A program made the translations under genes and the position numbers. From the NCBI GenBank assembly GCA_963678705.1, contig OY783209.1, positions 14,446,001 through 14,510,000 on the forward strand: DNA of 64,000 nucleotides. The letters run 5' to 3'. Position 1 is the first letter of the stretch, and every line of letters begins with the position of its first letter. Source of the stretch: Panorpa germanica (Eukaryota > Arthropoda > Insecta > Mecoptera > Panorpidae). Below, in pieces: positions 29,101 to 41,966 of this stretch. The notes beneath the pieces were generated by a model, which saw only the letters and a program-made list of their open reading frames with translations, did not search any database and had not been told where the DNA came from.

Positions 29101-29610
29101 AACTGGTGATGTCTTTAAACTAAAAAATAAACATTTCCATTTATAATACCCTGCCTGCGTTACAAATGCTGTTTTCTTTCTATCTTCAATTCTTAGCGGA
29201 ATTGACCAGAAGGCTGAATTGATGTCCAGTGTATATATACCATATGTAGAGTTTTTTGTCTTAATCACTAGGTCGTCGATTAATGGAAATGGTTGAACTT
29301 GAGGTTTCTCTATTTTACTTAGATCTCTAAAATCTATACATAATCTTGATTTTTTGTTGTCTTTTCTTTTAGCCAATTTATCTTTTGTTTTAAAATCCAA
29401 AGTCACCGGTGCCGCAAACGGACTATAAGATTCTTGTATAACATTTTTGTCGTTGTTTTGCTATTTGTTCTTCTACACGTACATCTCTAAGGCCTTTTAT
29501 TAAAATAATTGTTCATGAGTAGATCAATAATTGCTTTGTGTTCTCTGACCGTGCCTATGTCATATTTGTCTTTTGCAAAGATTAATTTGTATGTGTATCT
29601 TTTTGTGTAA
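26200..29610 (-). pseudogene. Gypsy retrotransposon relic, split by a Helitron
   Basis: Minus-strand pieces in Gypsy order. Reverse transcriptase N-terminal sequence lies near 29600-29400 and the core at 29406-29077 (SRLCIDFRDLSKIEKP, GIYTLDINSAFWSIPL). RNase H is around 28750-28560 (FKIKYTPAKENIEADCLSRNP). Integrase is at 27010-26827 (SIDTIRDFEG, LLVDHFTRYTHIVTSKTQS), with a C-terminal GPFNIIEKISNSIYKIN near 26300. Multiple stops. The integrase zinc domain is missing where the Helitron sits. It is a different copy from the relic at 10.8-12.2 kb, since both contain RNase H and integrase. Confidence 0.82.
27014..28093 (+). mobile_element. Non-autonomous Helitron-like element B1 in Gypsy relic
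   Basis: Starts near TTATTATAATGTTCCAACTG. It ends with hairpin CGTCGCTTGCGACG, a spacer and CTAG at 28090-28093 before T. A segment of about 280 bp, starting with AGATAGAAAGTTGAAATTTT (27268 and about 27547), is duplicated in tandem. No coding capacity. A shorter relative is at 45520-46305. Confidence 0.65.
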
Positions 29611-30133
29611 TTCTTATTTTTGTATTAGTATTTAAATTACTCCTATTTATTTTAAAACTTCTTATGTGTTCATTAAAGTTTATTGATTAATTTTTTATCT
29701 CCTAATCTGGGTAAGATATCAGCTTAAATGATATCTTAAAAGAAAAGCCAATAATCAAACCTGTTTTTAAAAAGGTTTGAACGATCGAGGCTATTTTTTC
29801 CTAAATGCCATAAACCGCTCAGTTTTTTTTAAATTTTAACATGTTTTACGACTTCAAAAGCGTCTAGTATTTTCTTAAAGTACGATGCTTGTAACATTTT
29901 TTATAATTTAAGTACAATTAACATAACAACTTTAAATAGGCTGTTAACTGTTGGCATTTAACTGTTAGAAATTGGGTTTTATTAAAAATACCATAAAATA
30001 AAATAGGCAATAAAAAGTAAATAGTCTCAACTATAATCTTCTTAAGGCTTTGCACCTTGCTACCAAACACCCTGTATATACATATACATTACATTTTATA
30101 TATATATATATATATATATAAATATACATATAT
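29610..30133. other. Unassigned AT-rich sequence
   Basis: No supported gene. It may be the decayed 5' part of the Gypsy relic. A TA run lies at about 30095-30120 beside the solo LTR. Confidence 0.4.
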
Positions 30134-31460
30134 TGTTACGAATTTGCGGGAGTCTGAGCATACAAAAGTTATAATTGTAAAATATTGGTGAGGAATTAGC
30201 AGAAAAGGTTGCACATCCCTGTACAAATATCTCGGCATTGCGATAAACAAGGTTGTTTACTTCACCGTCCTTGGATATAAACGGAAACAAATGCATATCG
30301 CGCATATCTGTTATTTGTTTACGCGCGTTGTTTCTGGAACTTATTATACTGCGTAACGCCATAGAAATATTGCGATTGCATAGAAAGAAACCAGAACACC
30401 GCGCAACAGTCAATACGCAGGAATAAGTCAGCTAGTAAGGCCTGTCTCAGTATGGGACCGTATTTAAGCGACGGCGTATTCGGACGTAAATCGGCGTGTT
30501 GGATGAGCTACAAAGCAAACCGCCTATGTGTGTCACAATACATGTTTATACTAATTTATTTATCTATATTTATGATACAGCATCCTCTTGATGTTTACGT
30601 CATAAATCTGGTGTGCTTGGATAATAAGATAAGGGTATATTATCTTATTATGTCTCTCTCTTTCTTGAATTAAAAGAATTAATTTTTCGGTGTCCATGAT
30701 TCACTGAAATACAAACATAAACTGAAGCATGCTAAACATACTCGTCATACGCTATGTCGCGATAGACCCGAAAGTTTGCATTTACAAAGGTTCGGATAGG
30801 ATATCGTTGTAGTAGTGCTAGCGCTTGGATAAAATTCGCCTTTATCCGGTTCTAATGTGCGAGATAGTGCCGCCCGTATTCGGACGGCTTTGTAGCGTGC
30901 AGTCTGAGAGCTCCAGAGAGATCTCATTACATTTACATGGTTCGGATAGGTAAAGCGTAGTAGCCCGTATACGTCCGGCAGAAATTCGCTTAAATACGGT
31001 GCCATACTGAGACAGGCCTAAGTCTGCAATGAAAAGTGAACACGTGAAATGAAGTAATAAACGGTAATTGTAAATTGTTGTACATATGTAGTTGTAATTG
31101 TTTTGTCTGAATAAATAAAGTCTGTAAATTGTGCAAATCCTTCTTATTATTATTAATTGTGCCTATCCTTTATTTTATAAGTTACAACGCGACTGAATAA
31201 TGAAAGTAATTACTCTGCTGGGTTATAGAAAGAACCCAAGTCGCAAGCGTGGTACGGCAAATATATAGAAGGTTCGAGAATCCTACTCTACCTTCCCTTA
31301 ATCTTGGCTTGCACAAATTTTTACCTTTGGCATCATTGAAGGTTCCAGAGCACAGACTTCCTCCCTTTCACGCCCTTATAAGTTTGTATTCTTTAGTGTT
31401 AGAAGCTGAAGAGGATAGTTGCTAGGCACACACAAGCCTCCGCCCAGTAAAATTGTAACA
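30134..31460 (+). repeat. Solo LTR (TGTTACG...GTAACA) with nested MITE
   Basis: Begins TGTTACGAATTTGCGGG and ends AAAATTGTAACA, flanked by ATAT on both sides. There is an AATAAATAAAG poly(A) signal near 31108. Without the 580-bp nested element and its target copy the LTR is about 745 bp. No internal region is attached, so it is a solo LTR. Related copies are at 50837-51690 and, truncated, at 7191-7484 and 48829-48985. Confidence 0.8.
30439..31018. mobile_element. PIF/Harbinger-like MITE
   Basis: 580 bp. The inverted ends are GGCCTGTCTCAGTATGG plus a further shared ACCGTATTTAAGCGA, about 33 bp with one mismatch. Flanked by TAA on both sides (30436-30438, 31019-31021), as for PIF/Harbinger. 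No transposase frame. Inserted in the solo LTR. Confidence 0.75.
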
Positions 31461-31528
<68 letters not shown>

Positions 31529-31570
31529 CGTCATATATATATATATTATATATATATATATGACGACACA
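31461..31570. repeat. AT microsatellite and perfect hairpin
   Basis: A TA run followed by TGTGTCGTCA(TA)n (31524) and its exact reverse complement ending TGACGACACA (31570). Confidence 0.85.
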
Positions 31571-31640
31571 AGTAGTCGAGAGCATTGATGCTTGACTCTG
31601 ACTACTATGTCTCCGGGTTCGATTCCCGGGCCAGTGTTAT
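31571..31640 (+). repeat. tRNA-derived SINE head or pseudo-tRNA
   Basis: TAGTCGAGAGC resembles an A box. GGTTCGATTCC at 31616-31626 is a consensus B box inside a perfect five-pair T-arm (CCGGG/CCCGG). Acceptor and anticodon stems do not form a full tRNA, so a SINE head or pseudo-tRNA is more likely than a tRNA gene. Confidence 0.55.
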
Positions 31641-32094
31641 ATTATCTGGGTTTGGTAACAATCAGATTTATTTGGTTATGTGCAACCATAATCATGAATA
31701 TGAACAAAGAATACACGATAACAAAAAGAAATAATCGATAAAGAAAATAGACAGAGGAATAAAAACGAAAAAGAAGGAAAACTGCTTTATAAAAAGAAAG
31801 GAATTATAGTTGAAAGAACAGAAGAGTAGAAGTATACAGTATTAGACAAAGAAAAAATGCTAATAGAAGAAAGAACCAGAGAATGCAATGGGTGTCATCA
31901 TAGTGGAAGCGATGTATCAGATCGTGATGCAGTTATAGTTAAAATAGAAAAAGATGGATAATGGAAAGAAGCATAGATTGAAGAATTTAAATAGAATAAA
32001 TGAAATAAGTTGATTAAATAGAAAATTATAAATTGTATAGATTATGTCCTACAAAAATGTTGATAAAATGTAATATATATTAGTTTAAGTGCTA
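31641..32094. other. A-rich sequence, no gene recognised
   Basis: Purine-rich AAAGAAAG-type stretch, possibly the SINE body. The last bases, TTTAAGTGCTAATAAC, are half of the palindrome used as the Copia target. Confidence 0.45.
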
Positions 32095-32099
32095 ATAAC

Positions 32100-32260
32100 T
32101 GTTATTTTATGTCTATTTTATATCGACAATTTCAGTCAATTATACAAGTAGTGCCATCTACCTTTAACTATGTAATACTTTTTTTTTATATGTATAGTAA
32201 ATGTGAGATATGGAATAAAGTTTAGTTCGTATCTGTGACTCAAGCGTTTGATTAATTAGA
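32100..32260 (+). repeat. Copia 5' LTR (right copy)
   Basis: 161 bp, TGTTATTTTATG to TTAATTAGA, followed at 32261 by the initiator-tRNA-Met-like primer site. Confidence 0.93.
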
Positions 32261-32370
32261 GGTTATGAGCCCAGTATTTTTTTAGTTTTTCTCGCAATTT
32301 TCGTGGACATTATAAGTAAAATAGTCTTTGCAGATTGAGATAAACTGTAATTAACGCTGTGACTGTGAAA

Positions 32371-33521
32371 ATGACGACGAACTATCATGTCAGTGTGCCT
32401 AAACTGAAAGGTCGGGAGAATTACAGTGAATGGGCTTTCGCGGCTGAGAATTTCTTAATTCTGGAGGGGCTGTCTGATTGCATCAAGTCGGAGACAGTAC
32501 CAAAAGAAATAGGAGCAGCAGGTGATGCGAAAACCAGAGCCAAACTTATTCTCACAATAGATTCGTCGCTGTACGTACACATAAAAGATGTACAAACAAC
32601 CCATGAGCTGTGGAAGAAATTGAAGATGACTCAGGATTTACGAAAAGGATCAGTTTGCTGAGGAGTTTGATTTCCATTCGACTCGAGAATGTTTCAATGA
32701 CTTCGTACGTGACACAGATAATTGAAACAAGCCAGAAATTGAGTGGTACGGGTTTCAACATTAATGATGAGTGGATCGCATCGCTTTTGTTAGCGGGATT
32801 AACAGAAAAATATTCCTCTATGATAATGGCGATCGAGCATTGCGGCATACCATTGACAGCAGACGCCATTAAAACAAAGTTGTTGGACATGGAAGAAAGC
32901 GAAAACGGTGGCGACAGCAGCGCTTTCAATTCCAATGGTGTGTTTGCGAGTTATAAGAAGAACCGGAATGTTGGTGGCACTTCAACCAGAGACAATGCCC
33001 ATATGTCAAAGTCAAAATCAAAGGTCATAACATGCTATAAATGTAAACAAACAGGGCATTACCGTAATCAGTGTACATTTTCGAACAAAAATTCATGGAA
33101 TACAAATAATAATGAACGTACAAGTAGTAATGCGTTTAGCGCCGTGTTCTTGAATGGTGAATTCTGCAAAAGCGATTGGTATATTGACTCCGGGGCGAGT
33201 GTTCATCTTACCGCGAACAAAGAATGGTTGTCAAATGTGTCGCGGGATCTTAAGATTAAGGAAATTGTCGTGGCAAACAAAAATAAAATACCTGTATTAT
33301 GTACTGGAGATGTGCAGATTACGACAAAGACGCACGCCAGTAAATACGAAATTACAGTGGAAGGTGTATTGTGCGTACCAAAGTTGACTACAAATCTGTT
33401 GTCTGTTAGTCAACTTATATCCAAAGGAAACAAAGTTTTATTTAACAACAATGGTTGTCAGATTTTCAATAAGGCAGGAGTACTTGGAATATGTCTGAAT
33501 ATTGTCCAGCAACTGCAATGA
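32371..33521 (+). pseudogene. Copia gag-protease region, frameshifted (right copy)
   Basis: Same structure and the same breaks as the left copy: gag start ATG at 32371, TGA at 32659, continuation in another frame with zinc knuckle and DSGAS protease site. One substitution relative to the left copy was seen near 32416. Confidence 0.9.
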
Positions 33522-34213
33522 CTGTGTCCAATGAAGTTTGGCATCGACGTTTAGGTCATGTCAACAGCCAGTATTTGAACAAGATGCAAGATGCTGTAGA
33601 GGGATTGACAATTGATAGTAAGATTGATATGTCCAAGTCATCATGTGTCGCATGCTGTGAGGGCAAGCAAAGCCGGTTGCCTTTTCCCAAAGAAGGTAGC
33701 AGAAGTACTGAGTTGTTACATATTGTGCATACCGATCTCTGTGGGCCAATGGAAAATCGGTCAATAGGTGGTTCGAGATACTTCATGCTGTTCATCGATG
33801 ATTTTAGTCGTATGACATATATTTATTTCCTAAAAACAAAGGATGAGGCGTTGAAATGCTTTCAACAATACAAAGCAGAGGTTGAGAATCAACTTAATCG
33901 CAGGATTAAGATTTTGAAAAGTGACAATGGGACAGAATTGTGCAACAGCAAGTTTGATGATTTTTTGATGTCGCATGGGATAGTACATCACAAAACAAAC
34001 CCATACACGCCAGAGCAGAATGGACTCTCGGAGCGATATAACCGGACTATTGTTGAGAAAGCCAAGTGTCTGTTGTTTGATGCAGGTCTCGAGAAAAGGT
34101 TTTGGGCAGAGGCTGCACACACTGCAGTGTACTTACAGAACAGGACTGTGACTACATCCTTAAATTATAAAATTCCTTTCGAGACATATGGACAGATAGA
34201 AAGCCTGATGTAA
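33491..34213 (+). pseudogene. Copia integrase region (right copy)
   Basis: Identical reading to the left copy, with the zinc domain and all three acidic core residues, ending at the same stop after a shared frameshift. Confidence 0.9.
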
Positions 34214-34242
34214 GTCACCTACGTATTTTTGGTAGCATAATT

Positions 34243-36225
34243 ATGGTACATGTGCCAAAACAAAAGAGATTGAAATGGGACAGAAAAGCTGAAAAGTGTA
34301 TCCTTGTCGGCTATTCTAATGATGTCAAAGGGTACAGGATTTACAACCCGAAGTCTAATGTCATCACTATCAGTAGGGATGTTATAGTATTGGAGAAGAT
34401 AGAGACAGAGAATAATCTTCTGGAGGTACAGGAACATTGTTCAGATGATGTGAATACAGTTCCAGTAGGGGAAGAAGATTTGACACTTCAGGAAGATTCA
34501 CATGAACAATCAGATAGCTTGAACATGAATGACAGTGGTGAAATGTATGTACCTTGTGAAGATGAAACATTAGATAGCTCAGAGTCTGGTGCAACAGACA
34601 GTGAAGACTCCATAATACTCAACAATGTCAACACAATAAGTGGTCCTCGGCGTAGAAAGCAGCCAGACAGATTTGGATTTGCAAGTGCTTGCATAGAAGA
34701 TGACCAGATGTTCACGGGTGAGATATTGTTGCAAGAAGCCTTGGAAGGATCTGAGAAAGCACAGTGGTTAGCGGCAGTGCAGGAAGAGCTACAGTCGTTC
34801 GAGAAAAATAGTGCGTGGGAACTCGTAGATGTTCCAAAAGATGGTACTATAGTGCAGTGCAAGTGGGTGTTGCGGAAAAAGTACGATATTGAAAACAATG
34901 TGCGTTACCGTGCTCGTCTGGTCGCAAAGGGCTTCACCCAAAAACATGGTGTGGACTATGCTGAAACATTTTCGCCTGTAGTGAGACATACAACTCTTAG
35001 ACTATTATTTGCATTGTCTGTAAAGTTAGGTTTAGATGTCACTCATTTAGATGTTAAGACTGCGTTCTTAAATGGTGATTTAGAGGAAACCATTTACATG
35101 AAAATGCCAGATTGTTATAATAGTAGTTGTTCCATTTATGAACTTAAGCAGGCCTCTAGGGCCTGGAATAAAAAGGTAGATGATTGTTTGATCAGTAATG
35201 GTTATGAAAGATCAAAAATAAAGCCATGTATGTATATAAAGGATAATAACAAATGTAAGGCCATTGTAACAGTCTATGTCGATGATTTCTTTATATTTTC
35301 CAACGATAAAACTGAAACTAAGAGCTTGAAACAGATTTTATCTAATAAGTTTAGCATTAAAGACTTAGGTGATGTTAAACTATGTCTTGGAATGAATGTA
35401 ACCTTTAACAAAGATAAAGGATATGTAACTTTGAGCCAGCAAACTTATATTGATCAATTATTGAGCAAATTGAATTTAAGTGATTGTAAGGTTGTTGATA
35501 CACCTATGGAGGTCAAATTAAATGTAAGTAAAGGTGAATTAGGTGTAAATAAATGTGTGCCCTATCAACAACTAATTGGTAGTTTGATGTACCTGTCAGT
35601 CTTAACTAGGCCAGATATTAGTTATTCTATAAGTTTTTTGAGTCAATTCAATAATTGCCACACTAAACAGCATTGGGAATATGCAAAGAGATTATTGAGA
35701 TATCTTAAAAGAACTAAATCTTATGGAATAAAATATTGTAAAGATGGTAACTCAGAAATAAGAGGCTATGTTGATGCTGATTGGGCTTCTAACTCTGAAG
35801 GGAGAAGATCATATACTGGGATGTGTTTTTTGTTGTCTCATGGTGTAATATCATGGGAATGTAGGAAACAGAAATGTGTAGCCCTCTCCAGTACTGAATC
35901 AGAGTATATTGGTCTATCTGAGGCATGTAGAGAAGCATTATATCTTAGGGAATTACAGTATGAAATAACCAATAAGATGTACACAATAAGCATATTCAAT
36001 GATAACCAAGGCGCACAGAAGTTGTGTGCAAACCCAGTCTTTCATAAACGTACAAAGCATATTGATATCAAATATCATTTTTGTCGTGATTTAGTAAAAG
36101 ATAAAATTGTTAAAGTACTATATGTGCCAACAGCTGATATGCCAGCTGACATTTTAACGAAAAGTTTATGTTCAGCAAAGCATTATAAATTTATGTTACT
36201 TCTTGGGATAGTTTGTTTAGATTAA
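34243..36225 (+). pseudogene. Copia reverse transcriptase / RNase H (right copy)
   Basis: 660 codons open from 34243. Unlike the left copy it keeps the A near 34260, so the MVHVPKQKR part is in frame with the polymerase domain. YVDD and RNase H motifs are present. Two residue differences from the left copy (near 34494 and 34701). Confidence 0.92.
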
Positions 36226-36268
36226 ATTTGCATTTATCTGTAATAGTGGATATTGCGATAAGTAGGGG

Positions 36269-36429
36269 TGTTATTTTATGTCTATTTTATATCGACAATA
36301 TCAGTCAATTATACAAGTAGTGCCATCTACCTTTAACTATTTAATACTGTATTTTTATATGTATAGTAAATGTGAGATATGGAATAAAGTTTAGTTCGTA
36401 TCTGTGACTCAAGCGTTTGATTAATTAGA
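36269..36429 (+). repeat. Copia 3' LTR (right copy)
   Basis: 161 bp after the AAGTAGGGG purine tract. It matches the left-copy 3' LTR at every position I checked, but differs from its own 5' LTR at about four. Confidence 0.93.
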
Positions 36430-36470
36430 ATAACTCAATAGTTGATGCACTATAAATAAATAAATATTAA

Positions 36471-36548
<78 letters not shown>

Positions 36549-36550
<2 letters not shown>

Positions 36551-39364
36551 GGTGCCGGACATTCTGTAACAAACTTTTCGTACAAATTTTAACACCGTCA
36601 AGTGGCGGTCTCATAACGGATAATCAGAACTAACAGTTTTTTTAAACGCGGGTACCACTATATCGCATGGGTAATACTGAATAATGTAATTACGACAATT
36701 ATCGGCATCAATCGTGAACAACCGTCAAAATTCAAATATGCACATGGATGCTTATGTCAAATGATGTCAAAATTCAGCAAGTGCGAAACTTGTGTATAAA
36801 TATTTTAAAATAAGCGAGACTAGACTTCTGAATAATGTGGTTAATCTACCAGTATTGTGTGAGGACCCAAACACAAGAAATACTCGTAAGTACAAAAATT
36901 CCACATTACATTTTTCTATAATTAAATCATAAAAATAGAATCTTTCTTGTTTGATCAATGACAATTAATTTGGATCATGATCATGATTATATTTCTATAA
37001 CTTGAATAAATAATGTATAACACTCGTTATTTTCAAAGGATTTATCGTTCTTGCAACAGTATGTGACCAACTCAAAGTCAACATCAAAGTCAAGGTGGAT
37101 TTAATAGAAGAAAGAGCTCGAAACAATTAAGATATTTGAGGTAATCATTTCTGCACTTAGTGTTTAAAGTAATACATTAAAAACAAAATATAAGACTTTA
37201 GTAATAACATCTTTTATCAGGTGCAGTACTGAACGGGAACAGTAGTCCAATCCTCTGTATGAAGTTTCTCATATTATGAAGTACATCAGTAATGACATTT
37301 TTGGATAGCAGTTACACTTATGTTTTACCACATGGAAACCTAATTGTGCAGCATATAGAAGAGTCATAAGAGAGGTTCATACCCGAAAAACATTTCCGGG
37401 ACACATAACTTAGCGACACGTCAAGAAGAACATAATTCCGAGATTGAAAACATGTAGTAGACATGCAGTACAAATATAAAGTCAATGAGTAGGAATGCAG
37501 TTACTTCAAATGTCTTCTGGTACATTTATTTATATTACAAACAAATCTATTTTCTTCAACCTCATCGTTGACTCTTTTATTTTTCAATTTAGGTCTGCAA
37601 GTCAACTCTTAGAAAAATATACTAACTATACTGGAGAATTCCTTCTCCTTTTGCGATCATCTGTTCGATAGTTTAAATGGTTTTAATCATAATCAGGAGG
37701 ATAAAGTGAGAAAACCATCCAAAAGCTCACTAGAAGAAAATTCAACACACAAAGCGTTTTGGAATAAACATCTACGAACTATTAGAAATATAAAAGCAAT
37801 ACTTTTAAAGACTGGCCAAGTTAAAATAAACGTAATTTTATCGTCTTAAAAATTTGGCATCGATAATGTCAAAGTTTTTTGCAATATGCTACAAAGAACT
37901 TTTCGTTTTTATAAACTTTTATTGAAACATGTAAACCAAGACGCGTACTTGGATATTTCTTTGGACAGATAAGGTCCCTTAATGGTAGGAATGTTAATGC
38001 CGAGTACTTATCAGTTTTGCTTGTCCTATATTTATTTTTAATAACATATTAAATTGTACCTAAGGTATTTAGTACAAATTGTGAATATGATTATGGCAAT
38101 TGTCTTGATAAAGCTGATACTTTCCTAACACAAGCAAATTCAATATAGAACGACACCGGTAACTGTATTGCCATCAAAAATCCGAGAGAGCACAGTATAA
38201 TGTGCCCCTCAGGAGCACTCGGTGTACGATGCTCTTACTATGAAAATTATGAAAGAACTGAAACCATCATGTAACAAATGTATTGAAGACTACATATCTA
38301 TAGGTAATCGTTTAATTAATATAATTCAATTCTTTTTTAAAGATGCTTCAAGTTATATTTATTTTAGACGAATATTTGAGGATAGCTCTTGAAAATAATA
38401 TTAGTACAAATGTTGACGCTGCCAGAAACCTTACAAGGAACTTGATACCGAATGTTTGCTACAACAAGTGATCCAGTCTAACGATGCTGGTCCATTTGCA
38501 GAACAAAGCATAATACTAAACTATGCTGGAGAAAAATAATATTATGCAGCTATTGCTTGCTGAAAGGAAATGATCTACTCTTTGATTTAGATTAAATGCA
38601 AATGAAGGGCTACAGATTTTTATAAAGCTAGAATTAAAGGTATACGTGCATAACTTAATACATTAACGTTTACATTATTATTTTCTGTTTAGTATTTCTT
38701 TTTCTATTGCTTCATACTTAATTTCTTTTGTACACAGTTTCCTTTAAACTCAAAATGTTAACTGATTAATTAATTAGTTAACGTTTTATTATTTACCGAA
38801 ATTTATCATAATTCTGCTACATTATCATTAACTAAATGCAAGACTTTAATAAAATATCTTTTACTACTATCGTAATTTGATATGTAACATTATATAATCT
38901 TTAAAAGGTTCATTAACGTCAGAAAACTTAAATTATTGTTTATGTACAGAAATTTATGGTAAATAAAACATATACCTTTAATTCTTCGTCGACGTTTTAA
39001 GTATTTACATATTTTTGGGATTGTAATACAACTTTTTTAATGAATTTGTATTCTTAACCAAATAATAGTTATTGTGTATGAATAATAAAGAATATATTAT
39101 AACTAAAATTAAACTCTTTTACTAAAATAGTAATAAGGTTGAATAAGTTGTAAATTAATATTTTTTTTAAGTGCTAATAACTCTCAAAAGTTATTGCACT
39201 TAAAAAAATATTTTTTTATTTTTAAATTTTATAATAATTAAATTCGAAATATAGGCTCCTCCCACAAAAATCTGCTAGTTCCAATTTTCCGTTATGAGAC
39301 CGCCACATGTCGAAATGATGCCAAATTTTGTACGAAAAATTGGTTAGAGAGTGACCGGCCCCTG
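36549..39364 (+). mobile_element. P/THAP9-like DNA transposon relic (right copy)
   Basis: 2816 bp, the same length as the left copy, from CAGGTGCCGG to CCGGCCCCTG. Only one substitution was noted (near 38176). Confidence 0.7.
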
Positions 39365-40309
39365 ATATATTATTACAAATTTGCGGGCGATTGTGCATAC
39401 AAAAATTATAGTTGTGAAATATTATCCGGAATTAGCAGAAAAGGATGCACATTCCTGTATAATTACCTCGGCTATATGATAGATAGATAGGGTTGTGTAC
39501 TTGAAGCGTTACAGTTTTATTACGCATAGTACTTGGATCTAAAAAGATAACCAATGCGTAAACAAATGCATTTTGCGCATGTACGTTATTCTCTCAAATA
39601 AACTGTAATTGTAAATAATTGTACATAGTTGTAACTTGTTTTGTGTTAATAAATAAATTGTGTATATTATATATATATAATATATATATAAATACAAAGT
39701 TAAGTTTTAGGAGTAACTGGGAGTAGCCTAATCGTGAAAAACATATTTCATTTTTATAATAATTCCTTTTTTATTTAAAAATTACAAAGTTTTTGAAGAT
39801 GATTTTAGTTGTTACACTTATTCTACTTATTTCTAATATTCTAGTTCTTTGTAATTATAATATATATGGCATCTAATAGTTAGATATTTCCAAAAAATCG
39901 GAGGTATATATCAATCAATATATATTCTCAATCTCTATATCTATAATTCAGTTACGTTTTTTATTTATTTCTATAATAAAAAGTAAAGTTGTTTTAAATA
40001 TTTTTATAAATTCGCTCAATACTTCTAACTAAATGACTTCATCCATCACTTCCGCGGGCTGACCGGATCATGTCGGTTACTACCAAACCACAGTTTGATA
40101 GTAAGTAGGTCAAGTTTGTTTTAGACTTTTGATTATTTGAGCCAGCTTTAATTATGGTGCAGGCTGTGCAGTGCCTACATTTCCTCACGGCAACTCCAAA
40201 GAGCATGCGTCGCTCGCAGTGCTCTCAAAAACCTTACGCCCATGTTATTACATGTGACGGCCTTCGTGTTATTTATTCATTTCTTCAAAAATTAAAATAA
40301 TGGAAGGAT

Positions 40310-40660
40310 TTGGACTTAGATACAAAACTTAGACTTAGATACTGCGCCATGCTGGCTCTTCAGGTGTGGAGAAGTTCGAGCTCCATTACGCCATTGGATA
40401 TTTTAAATTATATGTTTATGAATAAATTATTTACAGTGTTCCTAAATCTGTCCACAGCACTTAAAATTTACCTCACATTGCAGTCACTGTAGCACACAGC
40501 GAAAGATCATTTTCTTAACTAAAAATAATTAAAAACGCAAAGTAGATTGACAAATTTATCGTTAATAAGTATTGAACATGAAATCAAAATTGAAGTCAGT
40601 GACATCGTTAAAGATTTTATAAATGCAAAAGCACGAATAGCACCTTATTTGTAAATATAT
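40310..40660 (+). pseudogene. hAT dimerisation-domain relic (right copy)
   Basis: Same sequence as 8127-8475, with DILNYMFMNKL and, after a break, AHSERSFS. Confidence 0.65.
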
Positions 40661-41331
40661 TTGTGTTGTATTACGAGCGTCCTGTAATTTAATTAGTTTT
40701 TAAATTAAATAATTTTGAAATAATTACAAACTTGTGTATTTTTATTCTTGTAAGCCCTTACTTACTAAATTTTTTTACTTGTGTACCTGTTGCTTCCCAA
40801 CATCATTTAATATTGCACTATTTGCACGCAAATTTCCTTTCACTGGTGAAAACATAACTGTAGGTATTCCATTTAGACCGCGCACCTACTAGAGTATGCC
40901 AGGGTATTGTTTACACATGGGCGCTACGTTGATTATGTTTCAATATTTTAATATGTGTGTTCATGTTTCTATTTTGGAAATCGTGGTAACAATCAGTGGT
41001 TAGTTTTAGTCAGTATCTGTTTCTTATGAACTCGAATCTTCAAAAGTATATTTAGATTATTATAAATCATATTTCAAACGTATTGTTCAAAATGTTCAAT
41101 ATTGAAAAATATTGTTTAGAACTGATGATCGTTTATCAACTGATAAGCAAACCTGCTGGTAAATTTGCAATCCCATAAAATATTTAAGAGGTAATATAAT
41201 GCATTTATATCCTATATTATAATGTTCCAACTGTTTGAATCTATTCTTATATTCTTACTATTATAATGTTCGTAATGTTCCAATTTAACATGGAAAACTC
41301 ATAAGAACTCATAGATATTTATATATATATA

Positions 41332-41650
41332 CTAGCTGTCCCGGCCACGCGTTGCTGTGGCTAACGTTTTTGTCATATTACATTACATAGCGCCATCTAT
41401 TGAATATTTACTCAACCTAGTCAACAGATGTCGCCATCTTTTAAAATCGTTTGGAGCTAACAGATAATTAGACAAATAATTTGCAATAAGATAATATTGC
41501 AATCATAAATTGAGATGTAAGCTATCCTATCTTTCCAGTTGGATCAAACTGCACACGGTGTACAAATTTGATTAAAATCGGTGAAGTAGTTTAGGAGTCC
41601 ATCGCGGACAAACAACGTGACACGTAATTTATATATATTTAGATATAAGA
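41332..41650 (-). mobile_element. Short Helitron A1 (right copy)
   Basis: As 9149-9457. Its TC end carries about 12 extra bases near 41635-41645. Confidence 0.72.
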
Positions 41651-41654
41651 TATA

Positions 41655-41966
41655 CTAGCTGTCCCGGCCACGCGTTGCTGTGTCTAACGTTTTTGTCATA
41701 TTACATTACATAGCGCCATCTATTGAATATTTACTCAATCTAGTCAACAGATGTCGCCATCTTTTAAAATCGTTTGGAGCTAACAGATAATTCGACAAAT
41801 AATTTGCAATAAGATAATATTGCAATCATAAATTGAGATGTAAGCTATCCTATCTTTCCAGTTGGATCAAACTGCACACGGTGTACAAATTTGATTAAAA
41901 TCGGTTAAGTAGTTTAGGAGTCCATCGCGGACAAACAACGTGACACGTAATTTATATATATTAAGA
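41655..41966 (-). mobile_element. Short Helitron A2 (right copy)
   Basis: As 9462-9773, same ends and the same A/T insertion context. Confidence 0.72.

Larger units (their letters stand above)
32095..36434 (+). mobile_element. Copia retrotransposon, right copy (with target duplication)
   Basis: Whole element 32100-36429 flanked by ATAAC at 32095-32099 and 36430-36434. Two 161-bp LTRs differ at about four positions, mostly in the T-rich part. The three coding blocks are out of frame with each other, as in the left copy, so it is non-autonomous. Confidence 0.93.

Noticed and set aside
10810-29610. One Gypsy element split by the Maverick
   Set aside because: Both flanks carry RNase H and integrase parts, so they are two separate relics.
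31376-31585. Open frame rich in Ile/Tyr
   Set aside because: It is the translation of the AT microsatellite and LTR end.
31563-31640. Functional tRNA gene
   Set aside because: Only the T-arm forms well. Acceptor and anticodon stems do not.
1-32170. Simple 32-kb tandem duplication
   Set aside because: After 42989 the right copy does not continue with the Gypsy relic and Maverick that follow 10796.
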